Assembly: GCA_045130235.1 (NCBI GenBank)
Contig: JBGUPJ010000029.1
Coordinates: 1-64,000, forward strand
Source of the DNA: UBA1756 sp045130235
GTDB lineage: Bacteria > Bacteroidota > Bacteroidia > Bacteroidales > WCHB1-69
DNA length: 64,000 nt
Direction of reading: 5' to 3'
The notes under the pieces were generated by a model. It ran no database searches, had not been told where the DNA came from, and saw only the letters and a program-made list of their open reading frames with translations. Numbering within the stretch: position 1 is the first letter of the stretch; each line of letters opens with the position of its first letter. Shown piece after piece: positions 16,395 to 26,404 of this stretch. A program made the position numbers and the translations under genes.

Positions 16395-18194
16395 CTAACC
16401 TACCATAAAGGAGGTCTCCGGGTATTCGTGTCGGGTCTCTTTCGCGCGTTTGCTGAGGGCGTAGGCGAAGGTAAGGGTGCCGATTCTGCCGATATACATG
16501 TTAATGGTGAGCACCAATTTCCCCACGTTGGAGTACTGGTCGATGCAGCCGGTGGAGATACCGCAGGTGGTGAAGGCGGAGGTGGCCTCAAACATGGTGT
16601 TTTTCAGAGGAATCTGTGGGTCGATGATGGTCAGCAGGATGGTGGAGAAGATGATGAAGATGAGGCTCATCACGACGATGGAGTAGGCCTTATCGACGAT
16701 TTGGGTGGGAATGGATTTTTTACGAAATTCGATTTTGCTTTTTCCACGTATGGTGGCGAAGAGCGACTTGATGATGACGAAGAAGGTGGTGGTTTTGATA
16801 CCGCCTCCGGTGGAGCCTGGGGAGGCGCCGATAAAGATAATGACGATGAAAATGAGGAGGGAGGGAACAGAAATGGCGTTGATGTCCACAATGTTGAAGC
16901 CTGCTGTTCTGCCCGAAGTGACTTGGAACAGCGCAGCGAAGAATTTTTCGAAACCTCTACTGTTGGCCAGAGTGTTCTTGTACTCTAATCCGTAGAAGAG
17001 CACGGTACCCACTATAATGATGGCGAAGGAGGTGAGCAGGGCGATATGGGTGCCGTCGGTGAGTTTCATCCACCTTTTTTTCTTGCGTTCGGCAATTACT
17101 CTCGGGTCGAAGAAGTCGCGGAGTACCACATAGCCGATACCGCCGGCAAAGACCAGAATCATAATGATCATCTGGGGGAAGTAACTGCTCACGATGGCTT
17201 TGTCCATCAATCCGCTGGGCCACAGCGAGAAACCTGCGTTGTTGAAGGCCGACACGGCGTGGAAAATGGCATAGAAGATGGTCTCGCTTTCAGAGGAGAA
17301 GAGGCCGGTTGTGCGCCAGTACATGTAGAGCATAATTGTCCCTACACTTTCTATCACGAAGGTCATCATCACAATTTCGCGCAGGAAGGTGAAGGAGTCG
17401 GCCACGCGGTTGGTGGATAGCATGTCTTTCACCATATATTGGTAGCGTAATCCAGTGTAAGAGTGCGACAGGAAGGAGATGAAGAAAGTAGCGAAAGAGA
17501 GGATGCTCATACCGCCCAGCTGCATCAGCACCATCAGGATAATATGTCCCGTGGTGGTGAAGGCAAGGCCGGTGTTGACCGAGGTGAGGCCGGTGACACA
17601 ACTTGCGCTGGTGGCAGTGAAGAGCGCGTCGGAGAAGGAGATGCCGTTGGTGGTGGCCTTCGGCATGAGCAACAGCAGCGTACCCATCGAAATCAGCAGG
17701 AAGAACGACACCATCATCATCAGCGGCGGACTCATGTTGATTTTTTTCAGAATCGCGCTCACCTTGGCTAACTCTACGAAAGCGATAATGATGTAGTAGA
17801 TGTGGAAAAACAATTGCCGGTAGTGTGGGAAAACGGTGTCGGGTATAGAAAAGAGTTGCTGTATTTTACGGTTGAAAATGAGGATGATAAGAAACAATAA
17901 GATGATGACGAGTTCTAACTTATTGTTTTTCAGATATGTGGTAAATTTTGTTTCGTAGTAGCAGGCGCGAAGGAGGAATTTGAAGATGAAAAAAGCGTAG
18001 GCAAAAACAACAAGGGCTGAAGTCCATCCAATTTGAATATCGGTGAGGTAGCAGCCGTGCTGAACGATGATGGCGACTACTGCGGCGAGAGAAACGGGGA
18101 TGGAGAGACTGCGCAGAATGAGGTCAATGCGCTGCCGGTTAGTTGCCAGCAGCCATTTAACTTTTTTCCATCTTCGCATTTGGGACCAAGCCAT
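16395..18194 (-). CDS. TrkH/KtrB-family potassium uptake channel subunit
   Basis: 599 residues, a polytopic inner-membrane protein. Four selectivity-filter loops can be read: SASCVTGLTSV, SAFNNAGFSLW, TSGRTAGFNIVD and SAFTTCGISTG. An N-terminal extension of about 150 residues with extra membrane helices precedes the canonical M1-P-M2 repeats, so the protein is about 110 residues longer than E. coli TrkH. It imports K+ using the membrane potential or ion gradients and is gated by the RCK/TrkA subunit encoded just upstream (gap of four bases), so the two form one operon. Confidence 0.93.
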   Translation of the reverse strand: MAWSQMRRWKKVKWLLATNRQRIDLILRSLSIPVSLAAVVAIIVQHGCYLTDIQIGWTSALVVFAYAFFIFKFLLRACYYETKFTTYLKNNKLELVIILLFLIILIFNRKIQQLFSIPDTVFPHYRQLFFHIYYIIIAFVELAKVSAILKKINMSPPLMMMVSFFLLISMGTLLLLMPKATTNGISFSDALFTATSASCVTGLTSVNTGLAFTTTGHIILMVLMQLGGMSILSFATFFISFLSHSYTGLRYQYMVKDMLSTNRVADSFTFLREIVMMTFVIESVGTIMLYMYWRTTGLFSSESETIFYAIFHAVSAFNNAGFSLWPSGLMDKAIVSSYFPQMIIMILVFAGGIGYVVLRDFFDPRVIAERKKKRWMKLTDGTHIALLTSFAIIIVGTVLFYGLEYKNTLANSRGFEKFFAALFQVTSGRTAGFNIVDINAISVPSLLIFIVIIFIGASPGSTGGGIKTTTFFVIIKSLFATIRGKSKIEFRKKSIPTQIVDKAYSIVVMSLIFIIFSTILLTIIDPQIPLKNTMFEATSAFTTCGISTGCIDQYSNVGKLVLTINMYIGRIGTLTFAYALSKRAKETRHEYPETSFMVG

Positions 18195-18198
18195 GCCG

Positions 18199-18897
18199 TT
18201 ATTGGTTTTTCTTGATGAAATTCTCGATGTCGCGCGACAGGCCGAACATCACGAAACAGTCTTTTTCTTCAATGACGGTGGAGGTGTCGGGCACGCCCAG
18301 AGTATGGCCGGTGGCATTGCTTTGGGTGGGGGTGGGGGAGTCGGCAAAGTTGCGGCGGATGGTAATCAAACTCAGGCGGTAGGCGTCACGGAGGTTGAGG
18401 TCGGCGATGGTCATGCCGATGAGACGCTGCGGGGCGATAATTTCGGCAATGCGGTATCCATCAGGAAGTTGCAGATATGATACTACGCTCGGATTCAGCA
18501 ACCTTTCCGCAAACAGTGTGCCGATTTCGTCTTCTGGAGACAAAAATTCCGTAACGCCCATCTTTTCCAAAATGATACGCTGGTTCTTACCCATCGTGCG
18601 GCAGATGATGCGTTTCACATTCAGGTCCATCAGGTTGGCGGTACACAACAAGCGCTTCACAAAGTCGTTGCCGATGGCCACCACCACCACGTCGAAATCC
18701 TGTATGTTCTCGGCAATCAGCGCCTTTTTGTTCGTAGCGTCGATGCACACGGCGTAGGCCACATCCTCTGACAAATCTTGGATGACATTGATGTCGGAGT
18801 CAATCACCAGCACCTCCGCACCGCTCTGTGACAGCGCAATGGCGATGGATGAACCAAAATGCCCTGCCCCAATAATCGCAAATCTTTCGTTAGACAT
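18199..18897 (-). CDS. TrkA/KtrA-family NAD(H)-binding regulatory subunit
   Basis: 232 residues. The N-terminal Rossmann RCK-N domain shows GAGHFGSSIAIALSQSG (glycine-rich loop) and a terminal acidic residue in VLVIDSD. The C-terminal RCK-C/TrkA-C domain is about 135-220. It sits on the cytoplasmic face and opens the TrkH channel in response to nucleotide. It is a single-RCK (KtrA-like) form, half the length of E. coli TrkA. It is the first gene of the trk pair, with a -7 box at 18928-18921. Confidence 0.92.
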   Translation of the reverse strand: MSNERFAIIGAGHFGSSIAIALSQSGAEVLVIDSDINVIQDLSEDVAYAVCIDATNKKALIAENIQDFDVVVVAIGNDFVKRLLCTANLMDLNVKRIICRTMGKNQRIILEKMGVTEFLSPEDEIGTLFAERLLNPSVVSYLQLPDGYRIAEIIAPQRLIGMTIADLNLRDAYRLSLITIRRNFADSPTPTQSNATGHTLGVPDTSTVIEEKDCFVMFGLSRDIENFIKKNQ

Positions 18898-18920
18898 AAT
18901 CTTCTTTTTTAGTCAATCGG

Positions 18921-18928
18921 CAAAAATA
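18921..18928 (-). promoter_or_regulatory. -7 box for the potassium-uptake operon
   Basis: Minus-strand TATTTTTG, 23 bases before the TrkA start. No clear -33 element. Confidence 0.4.
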
Positions 18929-18984
18929 CAATTTTAATCGGAATTTCGGATGAAAATCGCACGCTTTTGATAAACTATCTTTTG

Positions 18985-20253
18985 TTATCTTTTATTATTC
19001 TCCAACCACCTTTCTACCAAGTACTTGCCTCGCCGATTTTTCGACAGCATCTCCATCGCGCGGTTCACCTCATCTACGGTTCCTACGCATTCGAAGGGCT
19101 TGTTTTCGGCAATTCCTGTGAGCTCGTCAAAGTATTGTTGTAGAGAGGGTTTGTCTAATAAATCTTCCCCGAAGATATGAATCATTTGGGCATCTTCAAT
19201 GAAAGGAGAGAGAATGATGTAGGCGAAGAGGCATTTCGGACAATTGCAGCACCAAACGTTGTTTTTACTGCCCGCATTGCAGCTTCTGAAAACCTCGAAA
19301 TATTGGGGATACTGTGCAAAAAAATGGGCAATCTCCAGTTCACTATACGGACGTAAGTAGCTGTAATAGTGATTGATGTCGTTTATGTAATCTTTTACAT
19401 ATTGACGAAAATCATTTTCAAACTCCACCGATTTGGAGTATTGGTGGTTGATGTCAGTGCCAGGGATGGTGGGGTCGTTGGCGCTCGATTCGTTGGAGAG
19501 GGCCACCTCGCGCACCCCAGTCACGGCGCTTACGAGTAGTGAGTAGAAGGCCAGCATGGCTGAAAAAGGGGTGTGACCGTTCAAGTAGCCTTGTCGGTTC
19601 AGCTCCAGCAGCATAGGGTCAATCTCGCGCTTCAGCACCACAATATCCTCTTCGTTGGGAAACCCTGCGATGCGGGCACAATCGAGGGTTGCCCCCCGCG
19701 GGTTGATGATGAACGGCACGATGCGCCTTTCCCGTCTCAAGTGCTCCAGCGTTACCACAGAGTCTTTTCCCCCTCCAATGGGTACAATTACGGCATCAGA
19801 CTCTGCCACTTTTTGGCATAAAAGGGTATCAATTGAGGCCGAATTATCATCGAATGAAAAATTCATAAAATTCTCTATATCAGAAGAAATACCATTCTGA
19901 TAGAAGAATTCACCCAAACCTTTCCAATATAATTTCTTCCACCATTGTTGTTGGGGCAATGAAAGGCGATAGCCTCTGATGTGTACGGTGGGGCTGCAGG
20001 TACATTTCCAGTAGCTGATGAGTTCGATAAGTCCGATGTGGAAGATGAGGCCTTCTATGAGTTGAGGGTCTGCCAGTTTTTGGGCATGGCGACCCGGTAA
20101 CAGGTGCATGGTAGGGGTGAACCGAATATGTTCCCCTATGCGAAAATAGAAGATTATATCAATTTGATTTTCAGTATATTGATATTGAAAACCTTCATAG
20201 GTGAAGATGGGTTTTTCAGCCCGTAGTTTTTCAAAAATATTTTGATTTTGCAT
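18985..20253 (-). CDS. MurL-like PP-loop enzyme (UDP-MurNAc-L-Ala-L-Glu epimerase family)
   Basis: 422 residues from ATG 20253. A longer frame begins at 20274, but that codon lies inside a TACCTTTG -7 box, so it cannot be the start of that transcript. The N-terminal domain has the ISYWK...P and WWKKLYWKGLGEFFYQNG pattern I associate with MurL. Next comes an ATP-pyrophosphatase PP-loop, PIGGGKDS (about 158-165), then LSNESSAN and a C-terminal RSCN...WCCNCPKC cysteine cluster. MurL epimerises the terminal L-Glu of UDP-MurNAc-L-Ala-L-Glu to D-Glu using ATP, bypassing glutamate racemase. The PP-loop is certain. The MurL call rests on remembered pattern similarity and could instead be another PP-loop amidotransferase-like enzyme. 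Single gene. Confidence 0.6.
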   Translation of the reverse strand: MQNQNIFEKLRAEKPIFTYEGFQYQYTENQIDIIFYFRIGEHIRFTPTMHLLPGRHAQKLADPQLIEGLIFHIGLIELISYWKCTCSPTVHIRGYRLSLPQQQWWKKLYWKGLGEFFYQNGISSDIENFMNFSFDDNSASIDTLLCQKVAESDAVIVPIGGGKDSVVTLEHLRRERRIVPFIINPRGATLDCARIAGFPNEEDIVVLKREIDPMLLELNRQGYLNGHTPFSAMLAFYSLLVSAVTGVREVALSNESSANDPTIPGTDINHQYSKSVEFENDFRQYVKDYINDINHYYSYLRPYSELEIAHFFAQYPQYFEVFRSCNAGSKNNVWCCNCPKCLFAYIILSPFIEDAQMIHIFGEDLLDKPSLQQYFDELTGIAENKPFECVGTVDEVNRAMEMLSKNRRGKYLVERWLENNKR

Positions 20254-20271
20254 AGTAAAAAAATGAGGCTG

Positions 20272-20279
20272 CAAAGGTA
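20272..20279 (-). promoter_or_regulatory. -7 box for the MurL-like gene
   Basis: Minus-strand TACCTTTG, 18 bases before the chosen start codon. It decides the start at 20253 rather than 20274. Confidence 0.5.
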
Positions 20280-20346
20280 CAAAAAATTAAATATTTTGAT
20301 GAATCATAAAATCAACAAAATGCGGGTAAAACATTGTATTTTTTTG

Positions 20347-20354
20347 TAAATTTG
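20347..20354 (+). promoter_or_regulatory. -7 box for the Srf-like operon
   Basis: TAAATTTG, about 90 bases before the first gene at 20446. No well-spaced TTG is present, so either the -33 element is degenerate or the operon uses another factor. A sigma-like protein is encoded at the far end of the same gene run. Confidence 0.4.
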
Positions 20355-20445
20355 CCGCGCAGTTTTCTTCATTTTTTTGTTTAATGGACTTCGCAAAAAT
20401 TGAGGAAGGTTGCTGGAAAAGTGAAATACAAGAAGTCCTCATTTT

Positions 20446-23400
20446 ATGATGAAAGATTTTAGTCTGATTGCAAATTCAGGTATTCAGTTGATGACTATCC
20501 CGTTGGAAATCAATCTTCAGGATCGGTTTACGATGTGGTTTCATGAATGGCCCAACGAATCGGGGGAGGAGTATATTCTGGATTTGGTTTATGAGTTTGC
20601 GGGGGAGAACAATACGACCTATTACAAGAAAAAGGAGTTGTATGACAATGGCTTTTTTGCGGAGAGTCAGGATGGTTTTTCGGAATATGACTTAAGGGAG
20701 AAGAACATCATGCCGTTGCGCAAGGATGATGACATGTTGCCGGGAGTGCCGGGAGAGATATACAAGATCAATTTTTCCGACAAGCGAAACAACACCTTGG
20801 AAGCTTTTGAAAATGTGTGGCTTCCGCTGCCCTATTTCCACAAGCGCTCGGAGAAAAAGTTCAATTTTGGACCGTTAAACTGGTCGCATTTCAAGCTGGT
20901 GCCGCGCGAGTCATCGGAAGGACAAAAGCGGTACGATGTGTTGATCGCATTCGATACCCGCACCAGTTACGAGTCGGATAAGTTTAATGAGTGTCCGATT
21001 TTCCCGGATCAGTTCAAGCGTGAGATGACTTTCATGGTTTGCTCGGATGAGTATAAAATGATGGACATGTGCGCTCCGGAGCAGGAGTTTAGCTTCATCG
21101 AAAGTTATCTTTTCAAGTTAGTACACCCCAACTTGCAGAAGCCTTCGCAAATTAGAGGCTCCTCCAGAAAGCTTAATTACATTGCCTCGTATGTTTATCT
21201 GATTAGCTATATTGCTAAACATCAGTGTTTTCCGAAGGTTATTTTGTATAAAGATAGGGATGTTGAGTTTAAGAAAATCGACATGGTGGTGGATATTGGC
21301 AACTCGAGCACCACTGCCTTGTTGGTGGAAGACGGCTGTGAGAATTTCAACCAAATTACCAAGCTCCAGCTGGTGAACATGACGAATCCTATCAGAATCA
21401 ATACGAAAGGGAATCCTGAAATATGTGCCTATAACACTTCGTTTGACATGCGTCTCGCTTTTCGCAGGGCCTCTTTCGGAGATTTCGGTGCCAAAAACAG
21501 CCGACAATTTGTCTATCCCAGTCTGGTACGCCTTGGTTATGAAGCTAATGCCTTGATACATAGTTCGAAACAGAGTGAATCGTTGGAGAAAATCTCCACT
21601 TATTCCAGTCCGAAGCGTTATTTATGGGACGGAAAGCCGAACAAGGAGGAGTGGCAGTTTCTCACTTTGGAGGGAGATAGTCCGGGCAGTCACATTCTGA
21701 ATATCAACGGCATCACCAACCAGCTGAAAAGCAATGGGGAGCTTGATTTGACGGGTAATGGCGGAAAGACCTATCATTATTCGCGTCGTTCATTGATGAC
21801 CTTCGCCTTTTTGGAGATGCTGGTACAAGCCCGGATGCAAATCAATAGCTACCAGTATCGTGAAGATAAGGGCAAGAAGGAGATGCCGCGCAAGTTGAAG
21901 CGGCTGATTGTGACCTGTCCTACCGCTATGTCGAAGCTGGAGCGGGAGAATTTGGTGCAATGTGCCAAAAATGCGGTTATTCTTTTGGAGAATTTCGAAT
22001 ATGTGGACCTCAAGGAGAATAAAAATCCTGGAAGCTCCATCGAAATTGTGCCTGCGGTGCAGCGTCGGTCGGAGGAGCAGAAGTGGTATTTCGATGAGGC
22101 CACTTGCGCTCAGCTCGTCTATATGTTCGGCGAAGTGGGGCACAAGTACAAGGGAAGCTGTGAGGCGTTTTTCAACATGTACGGGAAAAGAACGGATGGC
22201 GGGCAGCAGAACACCCTCACTGTGGGTTCTTTGGATATTGGAGCGGGCACTTCCGACCTGATGATCAGCAAGTATTCGTACCAAAAGAGCGCCGTCACCA
22301 CCATCACGCCCGAGCCGTTGTTCTACGACAGCTTCTATTTTGCTGGCGATGACATGCTGAAAGGGTTGATCAACGACCTGATGATGTTGGATGAAGACAG
22401 TGCCTTCTATAAAAAGCTGAAACCTCTGCCGTATCGCGAGTGCCGCCAGAAGTTGCGCGATATGTTCGGTCCCGACTACAACGGACAGTCGGAGGCGGAG
22501 CGCCTGTTCAGAAGCGATTTCAATGTGCAGTACTCGATGCCGCTGATGTATCATTTTCTTGAACTGGTGAATCGGGGCAGCGGCAACAAGACCGTGAGAT
22601 TTCATGATGTGTTCGAGAAACTCCCGCCGAATGAAGGACTGATGAGGCAGTTTGAGGAGTATTTCGGATTTGGGATGGAAACATTGGAATGGGATTTCGA
22701 TTATGAGAAGGTGGCCAAGAAAATATCCGACAAGTTTGAGCCGTACCTCAAGAAAATCGCCACCATTATGTTCGCCAATGCGTGCGACATCGTGATCCTT
22801 TCGGGGCGTCCTGCCTCCTTGCCTCCCATTCGCAACATTTTCTTGAAGTATTACCCTGTTTCTCCCGACCGACTGATACTGCTCAACAACTATTACGTGG
22901 GAAGATGGTTCCCCTTTGGCAACAATACTGGATATATCACTGATCCTAAGACAATTGTAGCCATCGGTGCGGTAATTGGTCACTATTCTACCAAACTGGC
23001 CAGCCTCAACAATTTTGTGATTGACACCAGCAAGTTGGATGGCAAGCTCAAATCTACCATCAACTTTATCCAGGAGATGCCGCCTACCCAGCCGAATCCG
23101 TACATTATCACGCCTCATAACCTGTCGGGTGAAACCACCGTCAACAAGCTTCCTGCCTATTTGAACGTCAAACAGTTGGGTATCGATGTTTATCCTTCCC
23201 GCTCGCTTTATACCATCGATTTCAACCGCCAGAAGATCGCCAGCAGGATTCAGCAGAACTTGATTCTGCAGGGCGAAGGCCCCGTGTCTGACACACGACT
23301 ACAGCAGTTGGTGAACGAGGAGGTGGACCAACTCCGCCGCCGCGCCCCGTTCAAAATCACCTTGATGAAGGACGTGGAGGACAACGAAACGCTGACCATC

Positions 23401-23517
23401 GAAGCCATCACCGACAAGTTCGACAACGATTTGTCGGGCAGCAATATCGAAGTCCACATTCAAAGCTTGGGAGCGGAAGACAAATATTGGTTGGATGATG
23501 GCGCATTTGATTTTTAA
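20446..23517 (+). CDS. SrfB-like actin/Hsp70-fold ATPase
   Basis: 1023 residues, the characteristic length of the SrfB virulence-factor family. Actin-superfamily nucleotide motifs are visible: phosphate 1 VVDIGNSSTTALLV (about 281-294), phosphate 2 LDIGAGTSDLMI (about 595-606) and an adenosine-type motif VILSGRPASLPP (about 780-792). There are no signal or membrane segments, so it is cytoplasmic. An N-terminal domain of about 270 residues precedes the ATPase. Family knowledge: SrfB is encoded with SrfA and SrfC in enterobacteria, with an unclear role. Here it heads a 12-gene run and is followed after 30 bases by a SrfC-like GTPase. I infer an ATP-driven assembly or chaperone role in the complex. 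An ATG at 20449 is an equal alternative start. Confidence 0.75.
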   Translation: MMKDFSLIANSGIQLMTIPLEINLQDRFTMWFHEWPNESGEEYILDLVYEFAGENNTTYYKKKELYDNGFFAESQDGFSEYDLREKNIMPLRKDDDMLPGVPGEIYKINFSDKRNNTLEAFENVWLPLPYFHKRSEKKFNFGPLNWSHFKLVPRESSEGQKRYDVLIAFDTRTSYESDKFNECPIFPDQFKREMTFMVCSDEYKMMDMCAPEQEFSFIESYLFKLVHPNLQKPSQIRGSSRKLNYIASYVYLISYIAKHQCFPKVILYKDRDVEFKKIDMVVDIGNSSTTALLVEDGCENFNQITKLQLVNMTNPIRINTKGNPEICAYNTSFDMRLAFRRASFGDFGAKNSRQFVYPSLVRLGYEANALIHSSKQSESLEKISTYSSPKRYLWDGKPNKEEWQFLTLEGDSPGSHILNINGITNQLKSNGELDLTGNGGKTYHYSRRSLMTFAFLEMLVQARMQINSYQYREDKGKKEMPRKLKRLIVTCPTAMSKLERENLVQCAKNAVILLENFEYVDLKENKNPGSSIEIVPAVQRRSEEQKWYFDEATCAQLVYMFGEVGHKYKGSCEAFFNMYGKRTDGGQQNTLTVGSLDIGAGTSDLMISKYSYQKSAVTTITPEPLFYDSFYFAGDDMLKGLINDLMMLDEDSAFYKKLKPLPYRECRQKLRDMFGPDYNGQSEAERLFRSDFNVQYSMPLMYHFLELVNRGSGNKTVRFHDVFEKLPPNEGLMRQFEEYFGFGMETLEWDFDYEKVAKKISDKFEPYLKKIATIMFANACDIVILSGRPASLPPIRNIFLKYYPVSPDRLILLNNYYVGRWFPFGNNTGYITDPKTIVAIGAVIGHYSTKLASLNNFVIDTSKLDGKLKSTINFIQEMPPTQPNPYIITPHNLSGETTVNKLPAYLNVKQLGIDVYPSRSLYTIDFNRQKIASRIQQNLILQGEGPVSDTRLQQLVNEEVDQLRRRAPFKITLMKDVEDNETLTIEAITDKFDNDLSGSNIEVHIQSLGAEDKYWLDDGAFDF

Positions 23518-23547
23518 TTTCCAAAATATTAAACAACTCATATACTG

Positions 23548-26385
23548 ATGATCAATATAAAAAGACAACAATTGGAAGATGATATCAAGCGTCAGCTTGA
23601 GGTGATTGAGCGTTCGTTGGCATGGGCCGACCAGTATGGGAAAGAGTCCTTCAATAGGGCAGAGCTGAAGGCATATCGTCGGGCCGTGAAGAAGATTAAG
23701 TTTGCCATGGCAGAAAACTGTTCGGCAGCGGCATACGGAGAAAGCCAGGTGGGAAAGTCTTACCTCATGGACAGTTTGCTGGGCGATCCCAATAAGCCGT
23801 TTGAAATTATCAACGGGGGAAAGTCTTACAGCTTTATTAACCAAATCAATTCCAGTGGAGGAAACAACAGCAAAATCGAGACCACCGGAGTCATCACGCG
23901 CTTCACTTTGCAATGCGCCAACCCGCTGATGAAGGAGTATGTGCGCATCAGAACCCTTACCGTGGTGGACTTGATACTCTTGGTTACGGATTCCTATTAC
24001 AAGGATGTAATCCGTTCCGACAATGAGTTGAGCACAGATGAAATCAATAACCAACTCCTCAACAGAATGGGATATTGGGTGGACAAATCCTACGACCAGA
24101 ACATTCTTACGGAGGATGATATTATGGATATTAAAGAGTATATTGATACACAACGAATTGCAGACTTTGCGCGTGTGTCAAAGTTCTTTGAGAAGATTTC
24201 TCCCGTCATCAAGCATATCCGTCATGAAAAGTGGAATGAGGTGTTCGGTTTGCTTTGGAACAACAATCCCAATCTGATGGAGATGTTCCGGAATCTGGTT
24301 TCGGAGTATCAGAAAATAGAATTCTTGGAGGAGGTGTATGTCCCGTTTGAGGCGGTGCTTCGTGAGAAGGGTACGCTGTTGAAAATCGAGTGGCTGAATT
24401 TGGCTTGTGGAATGGAGGAAAATGTGGGCGAGGACATTACCACTACAGATGTACTGGACTGCAACAATCGTCTGGTGGCGAAGGACTATAGCAAAGCATC
24501 GCTCTCAGCGCTGATTGCCGAACTGACGTTTACGATTTCGGTGGAGAATGTGGAGGAGAAGCGATTCTTGCAGAAAATCGACCTGCTGGATTTTCCGGGA
24601 GCCCGCTCGCGCGAGGAGCTGCGGGAAGAGAAAATGAACGAGCCGGCCGTTAGAGCCCGCATGTTGCGTAGAGGAAAAGTGGCCTATCTTTTCCAGAAAT
24701 ATTCTAATGCTTTAAGAATCAATTCTTTATTATTCTGTCATCATAACGACCAAAAGACTGTCAAGGAGTTGGGAACTTCTATCACCAATTGGATTGATAA
24801 CTACATTGGTGCGAACGAGCAGGTGCGGACGGAGAAGTTGCGTGGCCTGAACGGAGTTTCACCTTTCTTCTTGATCGCCACGAAGTTCAATATCGATCTC
24901 AGAAGAAACAAGGAGACTGACCTTCCCGAAACGCAGGATAAGCTGAAAGAACACTGGAAACGTTTCGACACGATTTTGCCCGAAATCATCAAGCCTTACA
25001 CTTGGTTTGATGAATGGGCTAATGGTCAGCCTTTTAGTGGCATCTATCCTTTGCGCGACTTCTACTGGTCGAAAGAAACGGGTCTGTTTGAGGGATATTC
25101 CAACAAACCGCCTTACGCTCAGGAGCATAGCATACACCAGGATCCCGACTACCCCGATTATTTCAGCAATTTGCGGCGTAGCTTCCTCGAATTTCCCTTT
25201 GTGAAGCAGCATTTCCCGCGGCCCGAACAAATCTGGGAGGAGGTCGCCTCCATCAACAACGACGGCTCAAAAGCTATTATCCGCGATTTGAACCTGCTGG
25301 CTCCCCAGCTGGATGAGTTCCGCACTAAAAATTACCTGGATGAACTCACCCGAATTAAAGAATCCGTCCTGTCGATGCTTTCACTCTATTATGTGTCCGA
25401 ATCAGATGAGGAGAAGAATTTGAAAATCAAGAAAATAACTTCAGATATTCGCATCCGTATCGACCTTTCTGTATTCCGCAATCCGGAAGTCTTTGGCACG
25501 ATTCTCGACCAGCTGATGGTCGATTCTGAAGCACTTCGGGAAGTGGCCTACGATGTCATCATCCGGCAGATTGAAGTGCCCAAAGATGTCACGAACATCA
25601 GTGGAATCCGCAGCATTGTGGGCATCAACCCCAATGGCAACCGAGAAGAGAATATTGCGAAACTTTGCGATTACTACTGCGTTACGCCGGAGGAACTCGA
25701 CGCCCAGTTCAAAACGGAGGGCTTTTCTTTGGAAGATGTGGTAAGCGGCGATTCTGAAACCTTGGTAACGGTGGCCGATGTGCTCACCAAACATATTCTT
25801 CAATACTGGACAGAGCATATCAACCATTCTGTCAAGAATATAGACAAATACATCACCCATGGCGATGATATTGTGAATGCGCTTCAGAACCTGATGCGCC
25901 TTTTGGGTGTGAAACGCGAAATCACCAATGGCATCAGCGAGTATCAGAACTTGTTCCCGTTGGATGACCAGCCCAATGCCATTGCCGCATTAGTATCGCT
26001 CATTCTCAACAATTTTGTAAGCTCATTTGGCCGCACCTATATGACCGACGAAAATATCAGTGCCGTGAAGGCCAAGTCGGAGATTTGCAAGATCAAGGTG
26101 GATGTGAGCGACCGTGGGTTGCAATCTGCCCCCAAGGCGCAGTCGATAGAGGACGTGCTGAATACCCTTACGGAGTCAGAGGCCATCATTCGCGACGGGA
26201 TGGGGTCGCAGCGCACCCGAGACATTTTGCGCAAGTTGCCGCTCTACGACAATTTCATCCGTTGGGAGAATTTCCTCATCATTGGTATGCTTCTTTCCAG
26301 CGAGGTGTCGAACGTGGATCCTATCTCCAATGGGGCAATGAAGGTCATCATAGATGAGTGTAAAGATTTGTATAAAGTGCAATAA
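23548..26385 (+). CDS. SrfC-like dynamin-type P-loop GTPase
   Basis: 945 residues, cytoplasmic. The Walker A/G1 motif GESQVGKSYL is at about 63-72, a DxxG-type G3 in DLLDFPGAR at about 345-353, and a probable G4 TKFNID at about 445. The remainder is long, mostly helical and rich in charged residues, as expected for a stalked, dynamin-like or SrfC protein. SrfC proteins are large GTPases always found next to SrfB, and the pairing is kept here. They are 30 bases apart and probably cotranscribed. I infer GTP-dependent membrane or complex remodelling. The alternative is a generic dynamin-like GTPase unrelated to SrfC by descent. Confidence 0.7.
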   Translation: MINIKRQQLEDDIKRQLEVIERSLAWADQYGKESFNRAELKAYRRAVKKIKFAMAENCSAAAYGESQVGKSYLMDSLLGDPNKPFEIINGGKSYSFINQINSSGGNNSKIETTGVITRFTLQCANPLMKEYVRIRTLTVVDLILLVTDSYYKDVIRSDNELSTDEINNQLLNRMGYWVDKSYDQNILTEDDIMDIKEYIDTQRIADFARVSKFFEKISPVIKHIRHEKWNEVFGLLWNNNPNLMEMFRNLVSEYQKIEFLEEVYVPFEAVLREKGTLLKIEWLNLACGMEENVGEDITTTDVLDCNNRLVAKDYSKASLSALIAELTFTISVENVEEKRFLQKIDLLDFPGARSREELREEKMNEPAVRARMLRRGKVAYLFQKYSNALRINSLLFCHHNDQKTVKELGTSITNWIDNYIGANEQVRTEKLRGLNGVSPFFLIATKFNIDLRRNKETDLPETQDKLKEHWKRFDTILPEIIKPYTWFDEWANGQPFSGIYPLRDFYWSKETGLFEGYSNKPPYAQEHSIHQDPDYPDYFSNLRRSFLEFPFVKQHFPRPEQIWEEVASINNDGSKAIIRDLNLLAPQLDEFRTKNYLDELTRIKESVLSMLSLYYVSESDEEKNLKIKKITSDIRIRIDLSVFRNPEVFGTILDQLMVDSEALREVAYDVIIRQIEVPKDVTNISGIRSIVGINPNGNREENIAKLCDYYCVTPEELDAQFKTEGFSLEDVVSGDSETLVTVADVLTKHILQYWTEHINHSVKNIDKYITHGDDIVNALQNLMRLLGVKREITNGISEYQNLFPLDDQPNAIAALVSLILNNFVSSFGRTYMTDENISAVKAKSEICKIKVDVSDRGLQSAPKAQSIEDVLNTLTESEAIIRDGMGSQRTRDILRKLPLYDNFIRWENFLIIGMLLSSEVSNVDPISNGAMKVIIDECKDLYKVQ

Positions 26386-26404
26386 ATCAACAGATTGATA
26401 ATTC

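Noticed and set aside
21790..23118. A 442-codon minus-strand frame opposite the SrfB-like gene
   Set aside because: It is the antisense shadow of the ATPase-coding region, with no motif and no start context. Similar shadows at 14200-15420, 33262-34557 and 60993-61961 were dropped for the same reason.
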